Source of the DNA: Archangium lansingense
GTDB taxonomy: Bacteria; Myxococcota; Myxococcia; Myxococcales; Myxococcaceae
Length of the DNA: 64,000 nucleotides
Assembly: GCF_026626635.1 (NCBI RefSeq)
Contig: NZ_JAPNKA010000001.1
Span: forward strand, 1,550,001-1,614,000
Reading direction: 5' to 3'
Each line of letters starts with the position of its first letter. The first letter of the stretch is position 1. The notes under the pieces were generated by a model. The model searched no databases and was not told the DNA's origin. It was given only the letters and a program-made list of their open reading frames with translations. A program made the position numbers and the translations under genes. Below are positions 19,248 to 27,802 of this stretch, one piece after another.

Positions 19248-19685
19248 TCACGTCGGGCGCTTCGACGCGCGATAGGCCGCCCACGCGCCGGTTGACCAGA
19301 GGGCACAGGCGACGAGGACGGGCTGGAAGAAGAGCCGGATGAGCCGCGCCCTGTCGGTGTCGAGACCGAACGCGCTGATGCCGTTGGTGTACTGAGAGAT
19401 GTTGCCCGGGAAGACGGCGACGAAGAACGCGGCCACCACCCACCCTACTTGCGTGCGCAGGCGGCGCGCGAAGAGGAGGGCCGCGCCGAGCACGAGCTCA
19501 ACCACGCCAGAAGAGAGGACGATGAAGTCGGCGTCGAGTGGCACCCACTTCGGGACCTGGGCCAGGAACTCGGTACGGGCCCACGTGAGGTGGCCCGCCC
19601 CCGCGAGGAGCAAGGAGGCTCCCAGCCAGAGGCGTGCAATGGTTTTCAGGAGACTGGGCCGTGCCACTGCAATGTCTTGAGACAT
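19248..19685 (-). CDS. DoxX-family membrane protein
   Basis: 145 residues from an ATG with GGAGG seven bases upstream. Four hydrophobic helices; early L-W-L-G-A-S-L-L-L-A-G-A-G-H-L and a later P-G-N-I-S-Q-Y-T-N are typical of DoxX/DoxD-like membrane proteins. These have been linked to redox stress and quinone chemistry, but this member's substrate is unknown. The AT-rich run upstream (about 19700-19740) may hold its promoter. Confidence 0.8.
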   Translation of the reverse strand: MSQDIAVARPSLLKTIARLWLGASLLLAGAGHLTWARTEFLAQVPKWVPLDADFIVLSSGVVELVLGAALLFARRLRTQVGWVVAAFFVAVFPGNISQYTNGISAFGLDTDRARLIRLFFQPVLVACALWSTGAWAAYRASKRPT

Positions 19686-20055
19686 GAATCCTCCAAGGGA
19701 ATTATGTTGTGCGCAATATAATAGTCCGCAATGTTTTTTGAAGGGAAACGGGGGGCCTGGAATCACGCGGCTTCGCGGTGGATGCATTGCGTGCCGGCTT
19801 TTCCATCGATTTCAGCCCTCAACGCGATGGAGGGTTGTTCCTTGAACGCCCGCCACATCCTTGGGGAATGCACATGAAGTCGAGCGGGAATGACATTTAG
19901 AGGAAGGTGCTCAGGTCAACTGGCCTTCCTTCCTATTCTCCAGGTGGAGCTGATGGACGGAGGGCGGGTGTCGGGGCACAAGCCGAGCGTGGACGTGCTG
20001 CGCCGGGCCCGCCGCATCCGAGCGTCCTGAAGCCACTGAACCTACGAACAGAGAC
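19686..20055. other. intergenic stretch with repeat family 2 scrap
   Basis: No gene is seen. The first 60 bases are AT-rich and probably promoter. At about 19920-19945 there is a short piece (ACTGGCCTTCCTTCCTATTC) matching the end of repeat family 2. Confidence 0.5.
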
Positions 20056-22137
20056 TTACCGAAGCCCGGAGACAGCGCTCTTCCGAATCAGCTCCTCGAG
20101 CTCAAGGGCCTTTTCCTCACTGATGCCGAGCCTGGTGCGGCGCCGATGGAGGATGCGCCGCGCATCCTCTGAAGGTGCCCCTTCACTCCAGCAATCCTTC
20201 AAGTCCTCCAGGAATTCGCGCTCCGCTTCCGTGAGTTTCCACTCAGCGAGTACCTTCTGCTCGATGCGCTCGGCTTGTTCGGTGTTCAGACCGAAGCGTT
20301 GCCGCCGTCGTGCCAGGATGCGGTAGGCGAGTTCGCTGAGTGAGCCATCGACGCAAACATCCGCGACATCCTGGGCGTACTCTGCTTCCGGGTCGATATC
20401 AGGCTTCGCATGAGAGGGGGCTTCCTCCGCCGCGCTTCCCACGGGCGGTTGAAAGCGCGCGGTGATCTGCCAGGACGTCTGCCGCATCTCCTGGAGGAAT
20501 TGCTCTGTCTCATTCCGGAGCGAGAGCTCTATCTTCCCTCCGAATAGAGCCAGCTCCCCGCGCATCCGGTCCAGTCGCTTGCGCGAGACCGCGTACTCAT
20601 CGCTCATCCGGAACTCGACCGAGAGTTCCTGGCATGCACCGGAGAGCGCGGTGGAGGCTAGCCGCTGCCACGTTGGCTCATGAGGAAGCCAGACGAGGTT
20701 GCTGGGAAGATGTGGCGTACGTGACGGCGACAGGCGCAGACGGTAGTGGACCGCTCGCTTGACGTCGGCCCGCGCCTTTTCATTCTCTTTCGTTTCGAGC
20801 TCGGCTGTAGCCCCTGTCACAGCGGAGTCGCTGACATTCTGCCTGGTCCGATAGGCTGACAGCATCTGCCGACCGAACTCCTCGGAGGCGTCGAGTTCGA
20901 TCTCGACAGCGCCTAACGCCGCCATCAACTCCTTGAGCTCGCCGAAGCGGTCCTGGAAGAGCTGCTGGTGATAATCGTCGATGAGCAGGTAGAGGTCCGG
21001 TCGCAGCGGATGCCGTGCGTAGAATTCTCCCTCGATGGGATGCCCCACGGGGAACTTCCAGGGAAGCTGACGGAGCACCTCGGGACTGGTGCAGCGGAAC
21101 TCGAGGGCCGGCCAGGAGGGCAGCAGCGTCGTGCACAGGATGATGTCACGGCGCTCCGGACGTAGACGGCCGAAGCCCGCTATCAGGTCCAGTTCGTGCA
21201 TTCCGCGAAGCGCGGCGTGGCGGAGCTCTATGGAGGCTTCGGAGGCTTCCGAGGCCGCCATCCGGTACAGCAGCAGCTTCGCGTCTGGAGCATCGCTCTG
21301 GTTCGCGAGGTAGTGGAGCGCGCAAGTCAGGGCCGGGCGCAGCACGGGTTCCACCCACGCGGAATACTCATCCGGCGCCTCCCTGGTTTTACGCAATGCG
21401 GTGGTGAGGCGGCGGAGTTCTTCCACCCCTTCCGGCCGCCCCGAGGCAATCAATGCTCGCGCATGGAGCACGGCCAGGGATGCGTACTCGACGGGCATCA
21501 CCACGATGTTTCCGTCAGCCATCCTGGTTCTTGGGGTGAGGTTTTCTGGAAGCGCATCGGGCTTTTGCCCCAAGGCGCTCAGTTTCTGGTGCAGTTGCCC
21601 GAGGAGTGTCGCTGCCTGCGTGTCCGTTGGCCGTTGCCCTCCTGGCTGCTCCCACGCGGAGACCGTGGACTCGATGGCCTCGACGCTCTTGCGCCAGGAG
21701 CTCTGACTGGCAGCGGCGAAGGACTGCAAGAGTCGCAGGAGCGCCCCCTCCGCGATTCCTTCCAGAGGTGTCGTCGCGTAGGGTAATTTCAGCAGGGACA
21801 GGGCTCCCTTTTCCTGCACTGCGAGCACCGAGCCCGAGGAACTGATGGCATCTATCTCCTGCCAGGTCAGATGGACTGCGGGCTCGCCATCGTCGAGCTT
21901 GAAGGAGAGTCCGCATCTGCCGAGCAAGATGCTCTTCTTGGCGCTTCCGAAGAGAGTGCCGTCATACAGGAAGAAGACATCCTCGGAGTACCCGTGGGCC
22001 GTTCGTGCATTGCGAAGTTTGTCCGCCGGGATGTTCAGGCCGAGGTAGACGGACTGAAGATCTCCTGAATGCTGGTCGAGCAAGCTGCGCAGATCGTCTT
22101 CAAGAGCAGTGGAATCCACCTGGCGCTGCCTTTCCAA
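20056..22137 (-). CDS. large hypothetical protein, paired with 22180 gene
   Basis: 693 residues, unrecognised. The N-terminus has a possible PH-like fold (V-F-F-L-Y-D-G-T-L-F-G, G-L-S-F-K, T-W-Q-E-I) around residues 50-100. A long helical middle follows. The C-terminus holds two related ~45-residue repeats with A-(Y/R)-R-I-L-x-R-R-R-x-R-(F/L)-G-(L/I). It lies 42 bp downstream of the 22180 gene on the same strand, so the two likely form an operon. Composition is a little less GC-rich than at neighbours such as the 434-residue gene. Confidence 0.7.
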   Translation of the reverse strand: MERQRQVDSTALEDDLRSLLDQHSGDLQSVYLGLNIPADKLRNARTAHGYSEDVFFLYDGTLFGSAKKSILLGRCGLSFKLDDGEPAVHLTWQEIDAISSSGSVLAVQEKGALSLLKLPYATTPLEGIAEGALLRLLQSFAAASQSSWRKSVEAIESTVSAWEQPGGQRPTDTQAATLLGQLHQKLSALGQKPDALPENLTPRTRMADGNIVVMPVEYASLAVLHARALIASGRPEGVEELRRLTTALRKTREAPDEYSAWVEPVLRPALTCALHYLANQSDAPDAKLLLYRMAASEASEASIELRHAALRGMHELDLIAGFGRLRPERRDIILCTTLLPSWPALEFRCTSPEVLRQLPWKFPVGHPIEGEFYARHPLRPDLYLLIDDYHQQLFQDRFGELKELMAALGAVEIELDASEEFGRQMLSAYRTRQNVSDSAVTGATAELETKENEKARADVKRAVHYRLRLSPSRTPHLPSNLVWLPHEPTWQRLASTALSGACQELSVEFRMSDEYAVSRKRLDRMRGELALFGGKIELSLRNETEQFLQEMRQTSWQITARFQPPVGSAAEEAPSHAKPDIDPEAEYAQDVADVCVDGSLSELAYRILARRRQRFGLNTEQAERIEQKVLAEWKLTEAEREFLEDLKDCWSEGAPSEDARRILHRRRTRLGISEEKALELEELIRKSAVSGLR

Positions 22138-22179
22138 TGAGCGGGAAGGCGGGGCAAAAGGGCCTACCCCGCGGGAGTC

Positions 22180-23094
22180 CTACTTGTCGTAGCCGCTGCC
22201 CCCGGCGGTCACGTAGATGAACGATTGTACGTCGATGAAGTCGCGAGCTCCGAGTGGCTTGAGCTCCTCCAACAAGAGACGGGAGAAACCGTGTAGCGAC
22301 GAGTACGTCCGCCAGTTCGGATGTGGGGCGTAGTTCAACTCATAGCCCAGCCGCTGGGCCGCCTCTTGCGTGTACTTCGGTCGGAAGAACATGTGCCGGT
22401 CAGGCTGTGCCAGGTAGAGGAATACGGTGGTCACGGGCCACGTGGCGACCGCGGAGCCAGGGGCTGGCAGCGCATCCAGTGCGCCGACGAAGTCCTCGAA
22501 GGCGCTTTGGGTAGGCTCGGGGAGCGCGAGAAGCGCGAAGAGCGTGCGGTGGAATCGTTCCGCCGCCTGCTCATCCTTCAGCCCATCCCGAAGTGGAGCC
22601 TTGTCCCAGTTGGGGTGCAGCAGATTCGTCTTGGCGTCGATGTGCAAGAGCCTGTGCGTCAGCTCGGCGACCTTCCCTTCTGCGAGGAGTTGCTCCGCCT
22701 TTCCACCGCCAAACGCCTCGTTGAAGGCCTTGTGAGCCGCCACCTTGTAGTGGCGCTCTCCCGTCTGCAGATTGCCCTCGTAAGCCGGATCATTGAAGCC
22801 GAGAGGGAAGACCTGCTTGAAGTGTCCGATGGCTTGAGGCTGGGTCAGCCGCTCGTGAGCCAACTGGTAGGTCCCGTCCTTCAGGACGAACGGTGGCAGA
22901 TGGTCGAGCCACGGGTCGCTCTGTCGCGCCGCGGGTCGGAGGAGTGGCCTCTTGGGGTCGAGCTTGATCCGTGTGGCGGCGTGCCCATTCCTGGACGGGA
23001 AGAAGACATGGAGCATGTCTCCCTTGGCGGCAATGACCTTGCCAGGGCCAAGCGAGGCGTGCTCCACCAACATGCCAGCGGTGAACGAGTCCAA
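22180..23094 (-). CDS. hypothetical protein with DUF3553-like N-terminus
   Basis: 304 residues. The first 35 (M-L-V-E-H-A-S-L-G-P-G-K-V-I-A) resemble the small beta-barrel of DUF3553/CarD-like modules. The rest is a soluble domain ending in F-I-D-V-Q-S-F-I-Y-V, a phrase I associate with uncharacterised proteins but cannot name. First gene of the likely two-gene unit with the 693-residue protein. A role in defence is possible from context but unsupported by motifs. Confidence 0.65.
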   Translation of the reverse strand: MDSFTAGMLVEHASLGPGKVIAAKGDMLHVFFPSRNGHAATRIKLDPKRPLLRPAARQSDPWLDHLPPFVLKDGTYQLAHERLTQPQAIGHFKQVFPLGFNDPAYEGNLQTGERHYKVAAHKAFNEAFGGGKAEQLLAEGKVAELTHRLLHIDAKTNLLHPNWDKAPLRDGLKDEQAAERFHRTLFALLALPEPTQSAFEDFVGALDALPAPGSAVATWPVTTVFLYLAQPDRHMFFRPKYTQEAAQRLGYELNYAPHPNWRTYSSLHGFSRLLLEELKPLGARDFIDVQSFIYVTAGGSGYDK

Positions 23095-23220
23095 AGGAAC
23101 TCCTTTTCTCTGCGAGCCAATCCCTGGAGCAGTATCGCTGGAGCGTTGAAGAAGGGCACGTCCCCGTGAAGCCGTTCCGGCACAATGAAGGGGTGCTCCT
23201 TTGGCGCTACCCGATGGTGC

Positions 23221-23535
23221 TCAGGTGCCCTTACCGGGTGGCGGACTCGCTGGTGGGCCCGCGGCATAGCCCGCCTGGGAGAGCCGCTCGGCGCTGCGCT
23301 CGTAGACCTCGGCGGGGTGCTCGCGAACGCCCATGGCGTCCGCCCACCGGTTGTAGAAGTCGAACAGCGCGCAGACGGTGATGGCGTCGTAGACGGCCTC
23401 GTTCGTCCACCCCGCGACCTTCACGGCCTCCACGTCCTCCTCGCGGATGTGCTCCGCCTCGCGATTCACCTTCTCCAGGAATGGGAGCCGTCTCAAGGTC
23501 CTCCAGGACGGCCTGGACCTTCTGCTCATTGCCCG
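23221..23535 (-). pseudogene. carboxymuconolactone decarboxylase-like fragment
   Basis: The minus strand encodes the C-terminal part of an alkylhydroperoxidase/CMD-type protein: A-V-Y-D-A-I-T-V-C-A-L-F-D-F-Y-N-R-W-A-D. An upstream piece of the same protein (V-Q-A-V-L-E-D-L-E-T-A-P-I) is in another frame, so there is a frameshift near 23485. The N-terminal half with the C-x2-C active site is missing, cut off where palindromic repeat copy 8 starts. Confidence 0.75.
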
Positions 23536-23540
23536 GGGAG

Positions 23541-23578
23541 GGTGTCAAAGGACTCGTACAGGCATATTGCCTCCTACG
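23541..23578 (+). repeat. truncated palindromic repeat, copy 8a
   Basis: The first 38 nt of the repeat, through CTCCTACG, then replaced directly by the left flank (GGGGAA) of the next copy. Confidence 0.95.
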
Positions 23579-23583
23579 GGGAA

Positions 23584-23635
23584 GGTGTCAAAGGACTCGT
23601 ACAGGCATATTGCCTCCTACGAATCGTCTGACACC
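23584..23635 (+). repeat. 52-nt palindromic repeat, copy 8b
   Basis: Complete copy in tandem with 8a. Its right flank TCGGCCGG runs into the cut end of the IS630-like transposase gene. Confidence 0.95.
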
Positions 23636-23979
23636 TCGGCCGGTCCCTGGCGCCGCAGGGCTCGCATGACCGCGGAGCGGCTGGTGTGGACCTGGGTGCG
23701 AGCTACCAGCGCCTCGAAGTGCTCCTGCACCGTGGCATCGGGCCGCATGCGTACCTGGCGCCCGAGCGTCTCCAGGACCTCTCCCTGGATGGGCGAGAAG
23801 TGGCCCCCGCCCCTCGGTCGGGGCTCCAGGCGTCCCGTCTCCGCCTCGAGTTTCAGCCAATGAGAGAGTGTCTTGTCGCAGACACTGAATTCAGCGGCCA
23901 CCTCCTCCAGGGTTCTGCCACCGCGCCTGAAAGCCGCAACGGCTCGCTCACGCAGGTCCACCGAATAGGGTCGGGGCAT
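23617..23979 (-). pseudogene. IS630-family transposase, N-terminal remnant
   Basis: M-P-R-P-Y-S-V-D-L-R-E-R-A-V-A-A followed by R-T-L-E-E-V-A-A-E-F-S-V is the N-terminal helix-turn-helix of IS630-type transposases; a second DNA-binding part follows (R-R-Q-V...T-V-Q-E-H-F). The DDE catalytic domain is absent. The last residues before the stop (A-E-V-S-D-D-S) are encoded by the inverted end of repeat copy 8b, so truncation happened at the repeat. Confidence 0.85.
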
Positions 23980-24123
23980 GATTCCTCCTCCAGCCCTGGT
24001 AGAACAATTTTGACCGGAACATTCAACTGGCCGGCGTAGTCAGACGACTCGTATCGCCATGGTGAAAGCCCCACCTTCGCGCCCGTCGAGTCCTTCAATA
24101 CTGCCCCGGATGCCGTCACTCAG

Positions 24124-24169
24124 GATGGGGAGGTGTAGTTGTCGTTGATGGGGAGATGTAATTGTCGCT
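24124..24169. repeat. two 23-bp direct repeats
   Basis: Two adjacent copies of GATGGGGAGRTGTARTTGTC plus three bases. Possibly the ends of two joined insertion-sequence remnants. Confidence 0.5.
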
Positions 24170-24226
24170 GAGCAACGCTCGACACGCTCCTCCCGCGGCC
24201 GTTGTCGCGGACCACCACGCCGCCGC

Positions 24227-24700
24227 TCACTGCTGCATATACATGCCGTATCGCTCGTCCCAGATGAAATACAACGCCTGGGCATTCGAGCCGCCGCGCT
24301 GAGAGATGTCGTACGGCGAATAGCTGGTCACGTACGAGTCTCCCTTTTCGGCCCATTGCCAACCGTTCTGGAACGACGAGGAGAACACATAGCCGACCTC
24401 GCCGCGGTAGAAGCCGAGCGCCACCCAGTCGTAGCGGGAGTGCAGCGTGCCAGACCAGTGCAGCACATACGGGTCGTAGACGCTCTTGCCGGTCTCGAGC
24501 CATGCCCGGCGCGGTTCGTCGGCGGCCCTCGCCGCGGACGCGACCGCTTGGGAGGGTCGTGCGAGAAGGGTTGCGGCCTCCCGCGGCGACGCGACCGTCA
24601 CCCCTGTGCTGGGCTGGAACGCGTCCCGCGCCTTCGGCGCCACTGCGAACTCGCTCTCCTCGACCTGCTGCAACACTGCGCCATTTTTGAGCTTGAACAT
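24227..24700 (-). CDS. hypothetical protein, 157 residues
   Basis: Unrecognised. ATG at 24700 has AGGAGG at ideal spacing. N-terminal ~70 residues are hydrophilic and Ala-rich; the C-terminal ~85 residues are aromatic-rich (Y-V-L-H-W-S-G, Y-D-W-V-A-L-G-F-Y-R-G, F-Q-N-G-W-Q-W-A, A-L-Y-F-I-W-D) and look like a compact beta-sandwich, perhaps ligand-binding. No signal peptide. Between the IS630 remnant and the divergent 24889 gene. Confidence 0.7.
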   Translation of the reverse strand: MFKLKNGAVLQQVEESEFAVAPKARDAFQPSTGVTVASPREAATLLARPSQAVASAARAADEPRRAWLETGKSVYDPYVLHWSGTLHSRYDWVALGFYRGEVGYVFSSSFQNGWQWAEKGDSYVTSYSPYDISQRGGSNAQALYFIWDERYGMYMQQ

Positions 24701-24888
24701 CTCGATCCTCCTGGTTTTTTCCACGCGGCGACAGGTGGAGCAGCCGAAGTGATGCCCGCGCCACCGATTCTCGTTATACACCCGCCCGCCCATCCGTGGA
24801 CGAACGCACGAGCGATGGCGAGGCTGGGGCTGGAGCCACAGCGCATCGTCCCGCCGGGGCCCTCGCTGGCGCGCCAGAGGGGTCCGAT

Positions 24889-25476
24889 GTGGATGACTTG
24901 ACCTATGCACTTTGGCGCAAGCGTCATCCAGAGTTGATCCCCGCTGTTCGTGGAGCCCTGGAGCGGATCGCTCCACCTGCTTCCGAGGGCCTGCTGGCCC
25001 TCCTTCGCTTGCTGGAGAACTCTTCGGAAGAACTGCGAGTGTGGATTGAGGACGAGTCGGTGCCTGTCGAGCAGAAGACCAAGGTCCTGACCGTGCTGGA
25101 CGAGGAGGTACTAGATGAACTGGTCCCTTTGCTCCCCTCATTCATCTTCCTGGCCCGGTCCATCATTGGAGTGGCATCCACACGCAAGGGGCAGGAAAGG
25201 CGTTTCTGTGATCGCCTGTTCACCCTGCTGCTCCTACACCGCGAGCGTCTTCTTCCCGCGCTTCCACCCAAGGCCCGCGCCGGATTGCGCGAGGTGGCCC
25301 GGAGAATGGTTGCGGCCCCGGAGACTGTACGCATCATCAAAGCCGCGACTATCCTTGAGTACGTGGGACATCGGGAGGACGCCGACCTGCTGGCGGAATA
25401 CAAGTCCCAAGACGATGTGCTTGGCAGGGTGTACGAGGAGGCTATCGAGGTACTGCGCAAGCTCCCCCATACTTGA
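24889..25476 (+). CDS. helical hypothetical protein
   Basis: 195 residues from a GTG at 24889 with AGAGGGG upstream; the frame also opens earlier at 24796. All-helical, with regular alternation of Leu-rich helices suggesting HEAT-like repeats, and no membrane or signal segment. The stop is 18 bp from palindromic repeat copy 9. Function unknown. Confidence 0.6.
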   Translation: MDDLTYALWRKRHPELIPAVRGALERIAPPASEGLLALLRLLENSSEELRVWIEDESVPVEQKTKVLTVLDEEVLDELVPLLPSFIFLARSIIGVASTRKGQERRFCDRLFTLLLLHRERLLPALPPKARAGLREVARRMVAAPETVRIIKAATILEYVGHREDADLLAEYKSQDDVLGRVYEEAIEVLRKLPHT

Positions 25477-25494
25477 AGTCAGGAGCCCGGGGAA

Positions 25495-25546
25495 GGTGTC
25501 AAAGGGCTCGTACAGGCATATTGCCTCCTACGAATCGTCTGACACC
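25495..25546 (+). repeat. 52-nt palindromic repeat, copy 9
   Basis: One change (AAGGG for AAGGA). It follows the 24889 gene by 18 bp. Confidence 0.95.
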
Positions 25547-26070
25547 TCGGCGGTCAGGGTAGAGACAAACAAGGCTGCGGCCATCATCATTTTACGATTT
25601 GCATGGCAGCGTCTTCCTCTCGTTGTGTGACTGCCCCGGCCAGTTGATCCAGAATTGCTTCGACATGCGAAACAGGGCGCCTCACCCTGTGAGGTGCCTG
25701 TGGCTTTTCACCTCATGGAGAGAGAGGAGCGGTGTGCCGGATGTGAGAGAGGCACCCATTCACTCGCTTGGTTCTCTGGCGGGCTCACCGACGCGGCAGT
25801 GCCCTGAGTCCGCCCCGGTTTGGTGGCCCTCCCGCATTTTCGGCGATTCAGCGGCGGCGATCTGGCGAGCCTCATTCGCGCGGCCATCTGCATGAGTCCA
25901 AAATCCACACAAACCGCGGGAGAGCCACGCAATTGGGGCAATCCCACTTAGTCACAAATGACAAGCACGGACTCCCTCCAGGTGGCAGCTCAGCCCGCCA
26001 ACCTCAATAGTGCCCCCGTCCCTCACATCCCTGTACTTTCCGTCCAATTGCTGACCAGGAGAACAGTCCC
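25547..26070. other. intergenic stretch, no convincing gene
   Basis: About 520 bases with only overlapping spurious frames. The promoter of the 26071 protease gene should be in the last 100 bases. Confidence 0.5.
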
Positions 26071-27642
26071 ATGCGACACCTGCGATTCTGTCTGGTTATC
26101 CTCTCATTGCTCACAACCCCAGCCATTGCCGCCAACTACTTCACCGGTGCGGAGCGTGACGCAGCGCTCGCTGCCGTCGAGCTCCTGAAGCCAATTCAAG
26201 CGCGCTCTCAAGCGAAGATCCTATCCGTGCCCGGTGTCTTCGGCCTTGGAATTGGCCTGGACCGCACGACGGGGCGATTCGTGTTCCAGGCGTTCGTCGA
26301 CAAGAGCAAGCCGCTCCCGACGTTGCCCCCGGCTCTGGAGGGCGTGCCGCTGCGAGTGGTCCGGGACACCCCTCCGGTCGCAGTCGATGGCGGCTCGGCG
26401 TGCATGCCGTGTCATGCCAACCAGCTCGTACTGCCGGTTGAGATGGGCAATTCCGGCAGGCCCGTCGCTGCCGGGTCCTCCTGCGGCTCCTGCACCATGG
26501 GATTCAAGGCCTGCGAGCCCCAGACAGGAAACACGGTGTGGGTGACCGCGGCGCACTGCGCGACCGATGCCACGCTCTGTCCAGGAACCGCGCCGGTTGG
26601 CACGGCCAGCTACCACTCATCGCCCGGGGATGCGTTCTTCCAGTGCAACCTGACCACCAACGTTGGCTCGGTCTCCTTGCAGGCCCCTCCCGTGCCCAAC
26701 GGGACGGTGGATGCCGTCTCCGTCGTGAGTGATGTCTCGCTGACGTTCCCCTCCGTGCGCGACATCGGCGGACTCGCGGTGACTACCGGCACCCCGCTCC
26801 TTGGGGATGACGTTCAAAAGTCAGGGCGAACCACCGGCAAGACCACCGGCTCCGTGGATGCGACCAACACCGCAGTCATGATTAGCTACAACTGTGGCGC
26901 CATCACCCTGAACCAGCAGGTGCGGATTGTCGACACGACGGGAGACATCTTCTGCACGGGCGGCGATTCAGGGTCGGGGGTCTTCGACATGGGCAGCCCC
27001 GCGCAGGTGGTTGGACTGCTCGTCGCCCGCAATGCCGCCGGAACCACATGCTGGGCCAACACCGCGAGCAACGTCCTCTCCGCGCTAGGAGCTTGTCGGA
27101 GAATCGCCGAAAAACGACTCCTACATACCAACCATAGCGGTGTGTTTGAGTCGCACTACCCCTCATGTAGTGGGTAGCCGAGGTATTCCGACAGGCTCCT
27201 AGGACTCTCCATGAACCATGCGGCCTGTGTGGAGAACGCCTGTCCCGCCATCGACTTGGCGGGCGCCACCTCGGCCCCAGTGCGCGTGACGAGACTGCTC
27301 TACCTGTTCCGCGATGACGTGCTCGCGGAGAGCGAAGCGGGGCGAGCGCGGATCCGGACCTTCTACTCGGTCGCGGCGGAGTGGGTTGCGCTCTACGCTC
27401 AGCGTCCGGGGTTGTTCCAGGCGACACGGAACAGCCTCGAGCAAAACCTTCCCGTCCTCGATGCGCTGGCCCATCGGCGACCGGTCACCGTGTCGCGAGC
27501 GGCGCTGGACTCGGTGAGACAGTTGCTCGACAGGCACATCGCCGCCGCGCAGAGCGAGTCCCTCAGGGCGGCCTTTCAGACGTGGCGAAAGGAGCTCGAC
27601 AATCCGGCGGTCTGGAGCGAGTTCAACGTGACCGTGCGGTAG
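26071..27642 (+). pseudogene. secreted trypsin-like serine protease, interrupted
   Basis: The protein begins with a signal peptide ending A-I-A-A. The chymotrypsin-fold body has T-A-A-H-C (catalytic His) and G-G-D-S-G-S-G (catalytic Ser); the catalytic Asp is probably in the V-S-D or V-D-A region between. As it stands the frame stops at 27177 inside an inserted element. Removing 27089-27202 (114 bp) joins S-A-L-G to L-S-M-N-H-A-A-C-V-E-N in the same frame and extends the protein to the stop at 27642. The downstream frame from 27211 is therefore the original C-terminal domain (helical, ~145 residues), not a separate gene. The truncated product keeps the catalytic domain and might still work. 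Confidence 0.85.
27089..27198. mobile_element. 110-bp MITE-like element with CTAG duplication
   Basis: Flanked by CTAG at 27085-27088 and 27199-27202. The ends are inverted repeats: GAGCTTGTCGGA on the left and TCCGACAGGCTC on the right, with one mismatch in 12. It carries no gene; a CACTAC/GTAGTG hairpin is inside. Palindromic 4-bp target duplication and these ends suggest mobilisation by an IS1182- or IS5-type transposase (family from memory, uncertain). Confidence 0.85.
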
Positions 27643-27802
27643 CCGGGGTCTCCTGGCCGGGTCCGCGAGCGAGCCCCCAAGAAGGGGAGGAGGGCGCGAG
27701 CGTGGACCTACCCCAGGGGGGCAACGTTCCGTGCCTTCCATGTAGACTGACGGCTCCTCAGGGGGGCGTACGCGGTTCCCCTCGGCGTGGAGGAGGAGCA
27801 AC

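Noticed and set aside
27211..27642. Separate gene encoding a 143-residue protein
   Set aside because: Removing the MITE makes it the in-frame C-terminal part of the protease gene, and no ribosome site precedes its ATG.
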